A stretch of DNA of 64,000 bases, from positions 271,377 to 335,376 of the forward strand of contig NW_003146281.1 of assembly GCF_000003605.2 (NCBI RefSeq), written 5' to 3'. Position numbers and translations under genes: made by a program. The DNA is from Saccoglossus kowalevskii. Taxonomy: Eukaryota > Hemichordata > Enteropneusta > Harrimaniidae. The notes under the pieces were generated by a model. That model saw nothing but the letters and a program-made list of their open reading frames with translations, did not search any database and was not told the origin of the DNA. Below are positions 26,649-39,700 of this stretch, piece after piece (position 1 is the stretch's first letter; each line of letters starts with the position of its first letter).

Positions 26649-27772
26649 ATAGTGCTCTACGTAGATACATTTATAACGAGTTGCGTCAAACAGCAACACG
26701 GCCACATCAATAAGTTATATTAGTTCTCCAGAAGCCACACAATGCGTCATGGAGAACACATCTCAGATGAGTGTGTTTCTTCCTTCCCGTGGAAACCACT
26801 TGTAATATCATTGCCGCTGTACCGTGTGAGGTTTCCTTGAAGACTATCTTATCACAGCTTTGAGTGTTTATTCCAATCAAGGTAAAAGACCGTGTAGTGT
26901 CACGTGACAATGGTGCCAATATGCTACGAGATTTCTCCGTCTGGTTTATTAAGCGATGGTTTTGAAACGCAATCATCGTCGCATATTGCAATACGTCACT
27001 GGGATAGTTCTTGTATGGTTGCATCATTGCGATATTCTCAGTTATACGTTTGTAATTATTGTTATGCTATAAAGCTTTCAAATATTTAACAAGGATGGTA
27101 GATAAAAATAATTTGAATAGTTGATATAGTTTTGTTTTACGTCGGGAAAATTTGTACGTTATGTGTACCTCCAAACAGCAGCAAATATAACTCCCGGTGG
27201 AGGGACGATGCTGGATCACGTAATTGGTCTTGAATGTTGTTACTGTAGATTTTGCTATTCACGATTCATTCGATTCAATTACGTAGACCTTGGCGTTGTT
27301 TCATGAAATTCAACACTGTGATAACCATTTTATTTAAATTAATCACATTGTGATTAGAAACTAACGAGGAATGTGTTAACGACGTAAGTATCTTGTTCAC
27401 CATGCAATCATATTAAAATCAAATCAAAGTACGCATGCGCAAATGAATGCGCACACGTCGCTGGAAACCAATGATATTGTTAATTTCCTGTGTGGTCATT
27501 ACAGGTGCCAAGTTCTTCATTACTCTGCCAACACGGATAAATCAGCGAATACCGCCTTCTAATTGTTGCTCTCCCAAGAGGTCATGTGATATCCATATAA
27601 CGCAAATTCCCAGTCACGTGAGATGTGAAGTGAATTGCTCCTTTTCCGGTTATTGGGCCCAGTATGACGTCATTAATGATGTTTATTCGCATGGTAGTCA
27701 AGACTACCGTTTCCAACTTTCAAACCTGGTAGATTTCTGTTAAAGTTGTATTTCTTCTCACTATCTCTATCT

Positions 27773-29364
27773 CCTATTGTGTATATCCATATGATACCTG
27801 TTGTGTATATCCATGCGATATCTATTGTGTATATTCATGCGATACCTATTGTGTATATCCATGCGATACCTATTGTGTATATCAAAGCGATACCTATTGT
27901 GTATATCCATGCGATACCTATTGTGTATATCAAAGCGATACCTATTGTGTATACCAAAGCGATACCTATTGTGTATATCCATGTGATACCCATTGTGTAT
28001 ATCCATATGATACCTATTGTGTATATCCATGCGATACCTATTGTGTATATCCATGCGATACCTATTGTGTATATCCATGCGATACCTATTGTGTATATCC
28101 ATGCGATACCTATTGTGTATATCAAAGCGATACCTATTGTGTATATCCATGCGATACCTATTGTGTATATCAAAGCGATACCTATTGTGTATACCAAAGC
28201 AATACCTATTGTGTATATCCATGCGATACATATTGTGTATATCAATGTGATACCTTGTGTATATCCATGCGATACCTGTTGTGTATATCCATGTGATACC
28301 TTGTGTATATCCACGCGATACCTATTGTGTATATCCATGCGATACCTATTGTGTATATCCAAGCGATACCTATTGTGTATATCCATGNNNNNNNNNNNNN
28401 NNNNNNNNNNNNNNNNNNNNNNNNNNNNNNNNNNNNNAAAGCAATACTATTGTGTATATCATGCGATACATATTGTGTATATCAATGTGATACTTGTGTA
28501 TATCCATGCGATACCTGTTGTGTATATCCATGTGATACTTGTGTATATCCACGCGATACTATTGTGTATATCCATGCGATACTATTGTGTATATCCAAGC
28601 GATACCTATTGTGTATATCCATGCGATACTATTGTGTATATCCATGCGATACTATTGTGTATATCAAAGCGATACCTATTGTATATACCAAAGCAATACC
28701 TATTGTGTATATCCATGCGATACCTATTGTGTATATCAATGTGATATCTTGTGTATATCCATGCGATACCTATTGTGTATATCCATGTGATACCTTGTGT
28801 ATATCCATGCGATACCTATTGTGTATATTAATGTGATACCTTGTGTATATCCATGCGATATCTATTGTGTATATCAAAGCGATACCTATTGTGTATACCA
28901 AAGCGATACCTATTGTGTATATCCATGCGATACCTATTGTGTATATCAATGTGATACCTATTGTGTATATCAAAGCGATAACTATTGTGTATACCAAAGC
29001 GATACCTATTGTGTATATCCATGTGATACCTATTGTGTATATCCATGCGATACTTATTGTGTATATCCATGCGATACCTATTGTGTATATCAAAGCGATA
29101 CCTATTGCGTATATCCATGCGATACCTATTGTGTATACCAAAGCGATACATATTGTGTATATCCATGCGATACCCATTGTGTATATCCATGTGATACCTA
29201 TTGTGTATATCCATGTGATACCTTGTGTATATCCATGCGATACCTATTGCGTATATCCATGCGATACCCATTGTGTATATCCATGCGATACCTATTGTGT
29301 ATATCAAAGCGATACCTATTGTGTATATCCATGCGATACCTATTGTATATATCCGCGCGATACA
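27773..29364. repeat. 24-bp minisatellite, about 65 copies, with an assembly gap
   Basis: The unit is TATTGTGTATATCC then ATGCGATACC. Variants CAAAGCG, ACCAAAGC and CAATGTG recur in blocks, giving higher-order units (for example the same four-unit order at about 27883 and 28123, 240 bases apart). A 50-base run of N lies at 28388-28437. Since 24 is a multiple of 3, frames stay open on both strands (IPIVYIHA-type peptides), but these are not genes. Confidence 0.97.
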
Positions 29365-30250
29365 TGCAATATATGCCGTCGCACTGTGACATCATATGTT
29401 TACATTGTTGCCAAACAGCATGCACATGTGTGATAACAAAAGTCGCTTGCTGATCAACACAGGCTCGCGATCTGCTGCTACAACATTACCCAAAAGTTGT
29501 GTTATATATAATAACAGAAACAGACAACAATCCGTTATTTTATCTTCAAGTGCAAGCGACCGGTTCTGGACAACAGTTACTGCGCACGCGCACAGAAAAT
29601 AAACAAGCGTGACGGCCTATACTACCCGCGGTTTTCAGCATCACATGATACCGCTGACCGAGTACGTCACACATTCTGCTGTCTCGTTCGTAGCCAGTCG
29701 TTTCAATGCACACTGAAACGACCCTCTAAATATCTATAAATTACACCACTCCAGACAGAAGGTAAATATTTGATTTGAAATAGTGACAAATCCCGCAGAA
29801 GTTCATTTAATTGTATGCACGAGACGTTGGTCGTCCGCGCCATCAACGTCACCAACCAATTAGAACAAGCCTACAATTTGTTGATACAACAACACGCGCC
29901 AGAAAATCGAGAACAAATTTTATTCTTGTGATAAGAACTTGAGATTTTTCGGAGACAAAGAAGTTGACTATAATTAAATAACTCCTTCAAAGTTGTAATA
30001 TTACAATAACAACCCAAAATTGATCCTAGAATCGAATATTTCTGGTTCTATTGAACGTGCTCATAAATGTTGAAAATATATAGTCTGCCACTGTGTAATG
30101 CCACGTGATTAATGACGTAATCCTTGAAAACGGTTTCAGACGGTGTTTCTTTCACACTTTTTAAAAATCCCAATTTCCTTTTTTCGTGTTTAATATTTCT
30201 ACCATAGTTGAGTCCTAATAGACGCGATCAACTTACTCGAGGCGAGGGTT

Positions 30251-30263
30251 TGACCTCTGACCT
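30251..30263 (-). promoter_or_regulatory. DR1-type nuclear receptor motif
   Basis: TGACCT-C-TGACCT on the + strand (AGGTCA-G-AGGTCA on -) is a perfect direct repeat of the nuclear receptor half site with one-base spacing, the arrangement used by RXR, HNF4 and COUP-TF dimers. It is a single site in a large intron; function is inferred. Confidence 0.3.
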
Positions 30264-31344
30264 CATCATGTTTGTCACGCCACAACCCCAATGACAGGTG
30301 AGATAGCTTTACATCCCCGGTATTAACTGTGATAACTGCTCGGTAGCTGTCAGCCAATCAGCAGCCGCCTGGGGACATGACGAAACTGAGGCCCAGTCCC
30401 GATAACAGTATCATGGCTTTTACTGTCAAATTAAATCTATCACACTGACTGTGTTCTAAGATATCAAGATAAATCAGTCTGTACTGCCATTTTAATGATA
30501 TTCATCATAGTCATTGATTTAAAACATAACTTTTCCATCTCTGTTTAATATAGTTGATAATATGTTAAATTGAAACTACTAAAGTGCTATAGTACAGGAC
30601 ATATACGTATATAATCATTTTTGCCGCCAACATTCACATGCAACATTGTGCACAATTTTATGGAATTTTTAAATAAATTCGTTGTTAAATTTAGACCAAA
30701 AATGTCGTCCATAAAGGTTTAGTTTTATCACGTGACACAATATGTTGAGTTCGACCCCAATCCCATTTTATTTTCACTGCAGAATATTTAGTTAAAAGCT
30801 GTGCCGCGTACGTAACTCGCAACGACCATATCTGGTTAAAACAGGGTGTGTTTAACAAGCTTTTTCTAGCATCTTCAAATTTCACGTGAAAAGAGAGAAA
30901 AATATACTCAAAAGCCAAAAACATAGATTATATTTTAATCAGTTTGCCTGACGACACACTTCCCATCTATCGCAACAACGAGAATAGTCACATTATATCA
31001 GCTTGGTAGCGTTCTGTATCGTGGTGGCCTCGTTTTTGTGTTACTTAGTATCCGATCTCCAGTTCAAGTATTGGATCGGGGCGTTTAAATCTCAATTCTT
31101 TTGGTATCCATAATGCATCACGATTACATCACATGAGTGGGTAAACTCCGCTTCCGAAAAAAAATGACTCGGTAAGGGAACCGCACATACATTAGGTTGA
31201 TTCTGGTGTTTTCTCGAAACCAGAAAAGGCGGCGTATATGGACACAAGATGATCAGATATCGATGGATTCAGCATTGTAATTTCGTAGATGGAACTTAAC
31301 TACAGAGTTGAATCGGAGTATGTGAATATTGGGATCCCGGATGT

Positions 31345-31410
31345 AGATTAGATAGCTGAGTGGCGGAAGGTTTGAGAAGACCTCCAGGGAATTGAATCTA
31401 GAATACAAAT
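31345..31410 (+). mobile_element. tRNA-like SINE head, weak
   Basis: TAGCTGAGTGGCGG fits the A-box consensus, and GAATTGAATCTAG about 40 bases on resembles a decayed B box. No full cloverleaf is visible. Confidence 0.3.
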
Positions 31411-32411
31411 AAGTTTATCGGACTTCGTATCAGGATTAGCGGTGTATATATTATTACAGTCAACTCTCGTGAGAGTGATTTATATTCAATATTGGTTAGA
31501 CAACAAAAAGATGCCCATCAAACCGGAAAATTTCGGATGGCTTTACAGTTTCATTGCCCTGTGATTCGTTGTTGATGTTATTCCGTCATTTGGTCTTTTC
31601 TCGACCGATGACAAGATCGAACGCTCAAATGTACTTGATTCATGACGTTATATAGGTCGCAAAGTCTAAAATAACGGCGATGGTTTTTGAAGTCACGGTG
31701 GCAATAACGACGATGGGCAATTTTGTCAACAGCTTGCGTTCTAATCTTTCAACGAGAAGGGGCATTATCTTTCATTAGGAGGATATCCTAATTAGTTTAA
31801 CTTACTGCACATATTTAGTTGTGCTTTTAACATAAAATAAAAAGTATTTGATTTGGAACAGAAATATCCCGCCGCTGGGGTAGACTCCTAGTTGACTCCA
31901 CCCCTTCTCCCGTGGAGAATATGTCATCATATCTGTACACATCTTCATTGAACTATGTGCATGTTTCAAGAGAGTCTCTGGCAAACAGGAAACGACCAGA
32001 CTCGATTGATGTCAGATCTGCCTCACAGTGGTACTTGCTATCGTCCGGTAATCAAGATATGCATCTCTTCCCGTGCCCTGCTCTTTTTTCCTACTTTAAA
32101 TCACGTTTGTATCCCCGGGTTACGCGCACATTTACTGTTTCAGATACCGTAATTACACAACCAGACGCTGTCACTTTGGGAATTAATCAGAAAGGTTGTT
32201 GTTTTTTGTTTTTTTATTTCATAGTTTATTTATCACACTGTTCAAGTCCTGTGGATTTTTGTAGTGGGCTAAACCGCAAATGTTCTTGTATTTGCAACAT
32301 TTATTAAGATAAACCAGAGTTTCACCAAATACATCTATTGTCGTTTGAATTAAGGATAGAAATAGTCCTTTTTTCACGAGAATTGGTTGACATGTTTGAC
32401 AATAAACTCAC

Positions 32412-32459
32412 CTGACGAAGCTAGTCTGCTACTTGCCGCGCCGAACATTTGATATGGAT
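32412..32459 (-). CDS. ERG: ERG/FLI1-type gene copy 2, exon just before the ETS exon (DPYQ exon)
   Basis: This is a 48-nt exon, phase 1 at both ends. It has a good acceptor (CTATTATTGTATTTTTCAG) and a consensus donor (CAG|GTGAGT). With the G of the previous exon it encodes DPYQMFGAASSRLASS, and the trailing G joins GA of the ETS exon to give G-S-G-Q. In vertebrate ERG and FLI1 the same place reads [20 protein letters not shown], so both position and sequence support it. It is 23 kb upstream of the ETS exon and is short enough to be missed by open-frame searches. Confidence 0.93.
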
Positions 32460-32739
32460 CTGAAAAATACAATAATAGAAGGACATGAGAAACATATTAC
32501 CCAGGTTTTACGGAAACAATATTTTTATCACAGCTGTTTCATAATCCGGGTAAAATGCTATGAGTTGCTTTGCCGCGCCGTGTTCGACACTGGTCCATGC
32601 ATGTGACGCATTATGCAGTCCGTGTAAAAAAATGGTTTTTATATTCACAGATTTTAGAAATAAGCATCACGACGTAAAATACCGTTACCTTTCGGCACCT
32701 TGAAAGCGAGAAAAACGAAACGCGATGACAACAACTTAC

Positions 32740-33470
32740 TAAATGCAATGAAACCAAACTACGAAACGCACTGAAACCAAACTACGAAACGCATTGCAAT
32801 CAAACAACGAAACGTACTGAAACCAAACTACGAAACGCACTGAAATCAAACTACGAAACACACTAAAATCAAACTACGAAACGCACTGAAATCAAACTAC
32901 GAAACGCAATGAAATCAAACTACGAAACGCACTGAAATCAAACTACGAAACGGACTGAAATCAAACTACAAAACGCACTGAAATCAAACTACGAAACGCA
33001 CTGAAATCAAACTACGAAGCGCACTGAAATCAAACTACGAAACGCACTGAAACCAAACTACCAAACGCACTGAAATCAAACTACAAAACGCACTGAAACC
33101 AAACTACGAAACGCACTGAAATCAAACTACGAAACGCATTGCAATCAAACTACCAAACGCACTGAAATCAAACTACAAAACGCACTGAAATCAAACTACA
33201 AAACGCACTGAAATCAAACTACTAAACGCACTGAAATCAAACTACAAAACGCAATGAAACCAAACTACGAAACGCACTGAAATCAAACTACGAAACGCAT
33301 TGCAATCAAACTACCAAACGCACTGAAATCAAACTACAAAACGCACTGAAATCAAACTACAAAACGCACTGAAATCAAACTACGAAACGCACTGAAACCA
33401 AACTACCAAATGCACTGAAATCAAACTACAAAACGCACTGAAATCAAACTACGAAACGCACTGAAACAAA
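32740..33470. repeat. 23-bp minisatellite, about 32 copies
   Basis: The unit is AAATCAAACTACGAAACGC then ACTG, with variants AAACC, ACAAAAC and ACCAAAC. Blocks of variants repeat in the same order (for example around 33120 and 33290), which suggests duplication of several units at a time. The array starts about 280 bases upstream of the DPYQ exon on the - strand, next to its acceptor side. Confidence 0.95.
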
Positions 33471-36400
33471 AACGTCATGATATCAAACTTCGAAGCGCGC
33501 TCACGTGAAACACCCCGTCGCAAAACTGTTAACAAAACTTGAAAGCACTACAAATTCTTGATATTTTAGGGAGTAAAAGGCTTTGCGAATTGCGAGACGA
33601 AGCGTTAATCCCTACTTTGTCGGTTATTTTAGATTGGAACATGGGAAAACCAGTGCATACAATTAAGGTTCATAACTAAAAGTAGTAGTTCGGGCATCCC
33701 AAAGTCTTTTCTTTGGGATTTAAAACGCAAAATCACAAAGAATGTTAGCTACGATCATCCTTACATTCACACCGTCTCGTGTTCGATATGAGTGCCGTTC
33801 GATGTATACAACTTGAATGCATGTAAAACAGCGTGTTTTGAACTTCCAGTATTCGAAACGCGTGCTCCACGACGACTGTGGGGTTTTAATGTTCTTACTT
33901 TTGATAACGAAATTGGACTATCAACTTGACCCCCAATTTGTTCAATACAATTAACAATATAATAATCCGACCTGAGATAAATGTAAGGAGTTGAATTATT
34001 GACATGTGTGTATACTAGTATACACTGCGTCATTTGTCATGCAACTTATTGCAGGTAGCATTGCGTTCAAAGCGTTGACTACCGACTCAGTTTCCCGGCA
34101 TGCTTCCTTCCGTAGCTGCTCGAGTTACCGCCACCAATGCAATTGTCATCTCTTTTCCTGATAAACACTCACGGAAAAGTCGATACGGAAACTAGTTTTC
34201 CAGTTAGCAAGGAAACCGGTGACGACTGGGAAAGACGATTTGGGGGCTCCAGTCGTGATTATTGCCGACTACTACACTGCAAAGTCAAGCTCACTTCCAT
34301 ACTAATGTGTCCTTTCCTCTGATAGAGACGACAAATTGAATATTCAATATTCCTAATCGGCTAGATTCAGTTTGGACCCTTTTTTCATGGGAGATAGTTA
34401 AAAAAAAAAAGCGGCATCGCCACACTGTGATCGGTGCTTTAAACGGAGCAGGTAAACGAAGCATACAGCAACTGTTATCATTAACGCTCCGTGAAGTAAG
34501 CGGTCATTAAAAGGTTTTCTGGAACAATTAATGTTATATTTAATTAGACAATGATTTTGCTAAAACGGCTGAATGTTACAGTCTGGGATGCCGCCGTGCC
34601 TTGAGGGTTGAGTAACTAAATTAAGTTGAAATACGACATAACGATTTCCCATACTGCGCGGCAACTGACTGGTCAAAGCACAGACCCTGCGGGTGGTTTT
34701 AATCGCTTACATGGACTGGTCACCCAGTCCGCTATATTTATTAGTCGTTTAGTCGCCTTTTAACGAACACCGATTACAATGGTATTTACGTTAATTTTGT
34801 TTGCAAACCGTCGTTTATCCATCTCCCTTGTGTGTTTGCGTCGGGTTTCCAATTACCTCAATTCTCTGCACCGTCTTCGCCGTTTTAGCAACTAGATTCG
34901 GTTGTGCTATATTGCCGACGGCTTTTTCGCTTTAAGCTAGTTGATGTGCACCAAAATAATCTAATGACGTAGATTCAAGGCACTCACATAGCTCTGTAAC
35001 ACTTCCTCAAAGTTCTGTCTTGACTTTGAATTTGGCAGATTAATAATACTAATACAATTTTAAACAATTTTACTTTTTTTATGTTCAACAAATATATTTT
35101 TTATGGGTGGGATGCGATCTCTGTTATTAATCTATGATTTCACCAATCTATGAATCAGGAGTTCGTCGTCCATATTTTTTACGTCACAAAGGTATGATGA
35201 CACAGTTTGTACAAAGTTGGTCATCTGAGGTAGACAAAGTGGTGAGATATTGGCAAGTGGTGAATATTTTCTTTAACTTTAATTGTGGTCTATGCTGCTT
35301 CGTTTTCCGGGCCCTTTGCCATGTTTGGTGTACGCTTGGTGTCCGACGACACTTCCGACATGGCGACACCACGTACGTATTAAATGCGGCTGCCTTTAAT
35401 CGTTTTTGTGCTCAATTAACGAAAAAAAGACGAAATAAATGAAATCAACATGACCCAAAACAGCATTGTGAGTCAATTAGTTACGGCAATACGGCTTAAT
35501 TTCAAGGCTACGCTTCATAATCAGAAGTAGCTCTCCCCGAGCAAACTAAAATATAATACCAACTATCCGATATCCGATCAGACACCATAATATATTTTGT
35601 GCGTTTTACGTCCATGTAGACAAATTAATTGACAATATTACCATAATAGTATATATTTCAATTACACGTGATCATATTCAAAGTACCTTTAACGGTCGGG
35701 ATTGACTTATTGACTGACAACGACTTTAAACAGTAACCTGACACGTGACTTATAGCAGCCTGTGTTGGGAATGCCCAAATCCAATCAGCATCCCCTGGGG
35801 GAGTGGGAATTATCTATTGCCGAGAAATAAAGACCGATTGTGCTTTTTTGAAGTCTCAAGCGGGCTACTGAGTATCTGGTTGTCCCATCTCATAGAACTA
35901 TTGAATTAAGTATAAAATCACATTATATCGAAAAGTGATTGTAGGATTTATCTCCGCTACGCTCGATCAACCAGAATAACTGTGTTCGTTTCTCGTACAT
36001 GTTTGCAGCTATCGCAAATACCCCCTCCCTCCGCCGATCGTTCGATGACATTACTCTTCCCGTCAACAGTAGACACGCGGGCGGATAAAATGAGCTATTA
36101 ACCTCCAAAAATCCCCATATTTAGTGTCCATGCTCCTCTTTAATAACACTCATTTGGGATCGCGGCGGGCAGCTGTGAAGGGTACCGTGTTGACCTCATA
36201 TCCCTCTATACGGGAGACAACTCCACCGTTAGACGGTGATGACATGATTACGTTTCCGCATCTCCGTCAGAAGGACGACAATTACAGTGATTGTCGCCTT
36301 CGGGTGATTTTTCAAGATATTGTGATGAATGTAATTCACACATAGAGGTGACATCCATCTAGCAAATGATGGAGATTACATCGAACATCATACCCCGTCG

Positions 36401-36737
36401 TCCACCGTGACTTCGGGACTCCGGAAAACGGCCATATTGTTAGTTTAAAGATTACCAAACTTTATAATATGCAACAAACGAGTGGTAATTAAAGGTGGAT
36501 ATCATTATATATTGCATATAATGTTTTATATAGCTAAAATTATAATGAAAGAATAATAAAATTAATAATAAAGAATAAAATAAATTATTAGTACATACAC
36601 TGAATTTAATTTAGGCTTGGACGGCTTTATATAAAACATATGATCACATGACGGTTTAAAATAACTCGACCAATTACAACGTTTTGGCAGAAAAACACGT
36701 ATGTTTATACTAGTAATTGCATAACGGTTAGTTTTAC

Positions 36738-36752
36738 CTTTGACCCTGCTGC
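36738..36752 (-). CDS. Candidate 15-nt microexon of gene copy 2
   Basis: On the - strand ATTTTCATTTTTAG|GCAGCAGGGTCAAAG|GTAAAACT gives a pyrimidine-rich acceptor and an acceptable donor around exactly 15 bases, with no stop. Inserted between the exons at 41432 and 32412 it would add Gly-Ser-Arg-Val-Lys just before DPYQ. This rests on splice-like signals and phase only. The same bases, GGGTCA-A-AGGTAA, also resemble a DR1 nuclear receptor site, so it may be regulatory or chance. Confidence 0.3.
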
Positions 36753-39700
36753 CTAAAAATGAAAATGTATATCTGCAAAAAATTAATTGCAAGCGTTTTG
36801 AATATATTTAATGGAATCTCTGTTCCACGCAAATCCGTCATCAATGGGGGAAAGACGCAGGGAATTATGGGAAAGTGCGTTACCAGGGATCTTCTCTAGC
36901 CAGTAAAAACTTTTTCTGCTGATTTTAATGTAACACGGAGTAAGTTGTTCAAATTTCTGAAACAACTAAGTAAAATTCAAACATAACAAATAATTATGTA
37001 TAATAGTTGTCTTAAATGAGATACATTGATCAGTTCCAGATAATTTTAGTTTCGCACTTTTTGTCGTGACATCATAGTTTTGGATGTTCTTTACTTGGTT
37101 TGCGGTCATTCAAAATCAAAATGTACTCAGAGTTGAACCGTACTATTTTTGTTTGAAAGTTGTTCTGCCACAAGAACTTATGCTGTGATCGACATCCAGG
37201 TATCTTCCTAATCTAAGCTAGTTTACTATTATGTAGAATTGAATCGTTTCCATGGTGATTGACTTGTCGGTCTACAAACGCGTATTTAACATAGTCACAT
37301 TATTTGTGCCGGAAAACGGAATATTTCATTTCTATTGATATGCCATTGTTTGGAAGTAATAGTCGTAAAATTAACCCATGGCGGGGGACTCTTCGAAAAT
37401 CATACTGCGAAACTGAAATAGACAACTATTATGAAATGTTACCATGTCGCGTGCTGAGCTACACGCGCCTTGTGATTTCAAGCAGATAGCATTGTTCTGT
37501 TGTAGATTTAAATCGAAATTATGTAACAAAAAATGTATACTATTAACAGCTACATTATTGGACTCAAACAAAATATTAAAACATAGCAATTGTATGTAAG
37601 ATGATTCCTGGCTCTTGATCGCCGACGAAGCAGCAGTTTCCTCGCTCATGTATAATACTAGTACAATAGAACAGAGATCGTCACGTGATGATCGTAGATA
37701 GGAACAAGCTGTCTTCTCAAACTGACGCTTGTTCACATCCGGGTTTCACACCTATTCCGATCGATTACCGTATGCGATATCAAAACACGGAAGTCTTTAC
37801 AAATTGTTCATCTGATGTTATTCTTGTTGGGGAATAGGCGTATTTCCTACAGGAAGAATAATTCTCTGGAACGAGGTTGGAGATAGTTGTCTAACTATAA
37901 ACATCCACCTTCAAAAGTGGTAATAATCTACTTGGATGTCGTCGAGTTTGGCGTGCTATACTGATAATCCAAATAAGGAAAAATATCCCACATATAGACA
38001 TTGATGCTTCCCGAGTAAATTAACCGTAGAGTGATACGGCAAAACTAGATGTTTCCTCGTCAACGCGCGTATCGGTTTCTGAAAAGTGTATCACACTATT
38101 TAGGGCGTAATATGCCAAAAAAGAGGGAAAGAAAATAATTTGGCCACCGTACCATGATTTTACCATATCAGGACTAGACGCAAATCGTTATTCTGGGTAT
38201 ACACCGATAGTTCACCGTTCATTGTAAGAAACATATGAAAAACATTATGAACTATTTTTAATATTCAATACAATTATACTATGTGGCTTGTAATCCAATA
38301 TGGCGGTCATTTGAATTTATTACAAAATAGTGGAAAAAAAACACAGGAAACACAAATATGCTGGTACATTTTAAACTAGAACGAGAAAAAAAGAAAACAG
38401 CTAATTTGCTGAGATATTTTGGGGAATTTCACAGACATACCAGTCTAATCTGTCCCTAACTGTGTAAATAATTATCATCTAAACACAGCGCCCTCTCTGT
38501 CTTGTATAATAACGCGAATTATATAGTTTGATTCTAATATAATAGTATATTGTAATATTTAAAATATTTTTTATGCAGTTATTCATTTGCGCCCTATATA
38601 TTTTAAATTATTTCGAATGCATGATTCACTTGGTAGAAAAGAGATAATTGGAAAAAAAAATTCTAAGATTTAATGAGGAGAGCAGAATAACTCAAAGTTG
38701 AAATGTATGACTATCGCATTGCTAAAGCTGTGCATGAGTACGTCACCCCACCCCAAGCGTATTGGCTGATTTAAATGATATCAACCTTTTCAGATGAATC
38801 AAATCGTAAATATTTTTGAAAAAAATAAACGACGCTATCATATTTTTAGAAATAAATATACAGCTGTTGAAAATAAACTTTAGCAAATCAGATAACTTGT
38901 CGTGGAACGAGGCTAAGGTGAGATGGTTGTCGTGGTTTCTTTCCTGGCTGTTTCCTTTGCTACACTGAGAAGTCGATTTCCTTTCATGTTCGTTTCCCAT
39001 GTGTCATTTCATACTGCTATCAGTGCTTAGCGATGAAATCAACAAACAATACCCAGTACAACATATGCTATTGAACAACTACCAACTCAATCTACTGATG
39101 ACGTTATCAACACTATCATCATGCATATCAATGCGCAAACACGTGCGCGTCTCTTACACGTCACTTCCGGCATACTCAGAACCAATTCAATGGTAATTAA
39201 AATCTACGGGCTTTAGTTTAGTGAATGAAAAAAAGCTAAAAATCAATGCTCAGTAAAATTGGTGTAAAAAGATTTATATCTTATTGTCAATTTCACTCGT
39301 TCCTCATTCTTTATTCCATCTTTGGAACTCCGATGCATATCGGGCTCGTTCCAGGATGAATCAGAGCATTTACCCATTGTACCGAAATTCCTGTTTTGCG
39401 ATTGGGGACGAAGATAAGGAAATACACGTCCAGTGCACTGCGCCGAGAATATTAAGTATTTCTTTGTTCACATTCCACGTCGTTTTCTTTCCACGACCAA
39501 GCGGAGGTTCAGCAAAATTAACAACCCTGTTTATCACACAAATGTATAACTCATGTCATACAAACAAATAACATCATGATTGAACTGTTTATCTTAAATG
39601 GAAGTGCTTCTCCATTCTCTCCATAGAAGATACGACACGACGGTTCCCTTGTTATTTCAAAGCGTTGCGAACCCCGAGTATTTCAAATTTATGCCATTTT

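Larger units (their letters stand above)
9242..32411. other. 23-kb last intron of gene copy 2
   Basis: This is bounded by a TTTTTTAG acceptor on the left and a CAG|GTGAGT donor on the right, reading the - strand. It contains the 21-bp, 46-bp and 24-bp tandem arrays, two MITE copies, SINE-like heads, a GGAA-rich cluster (21791-21845) and a DR1-like motif (30251-30263). Between these I see no exon with convincing splice sites. Several lysine-rich or hydrophobic short open frames (11735-11947 +, 10684-10896 +, 26707-27027 -, 27447-27743 +) have no family resemblance and are not called as genes. Confidence 0.7.

Noticed and set aside
27447-27743. 98-codon + frame with a signal-peptide-like start and several Cys
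   Set aside because: Length is within chance expectation for this many bases. There is no family match, and it abuts a satellite array.
27746-29453. Long open frames across the 24-bp array on both strands (up to over 300 codons)
   Set aside because: The unit is a multiple of 3 and lacks stops in several frames, so all frames stay open. The translated N gap and repeat peptides show no domain, and single-base changes break the frames.
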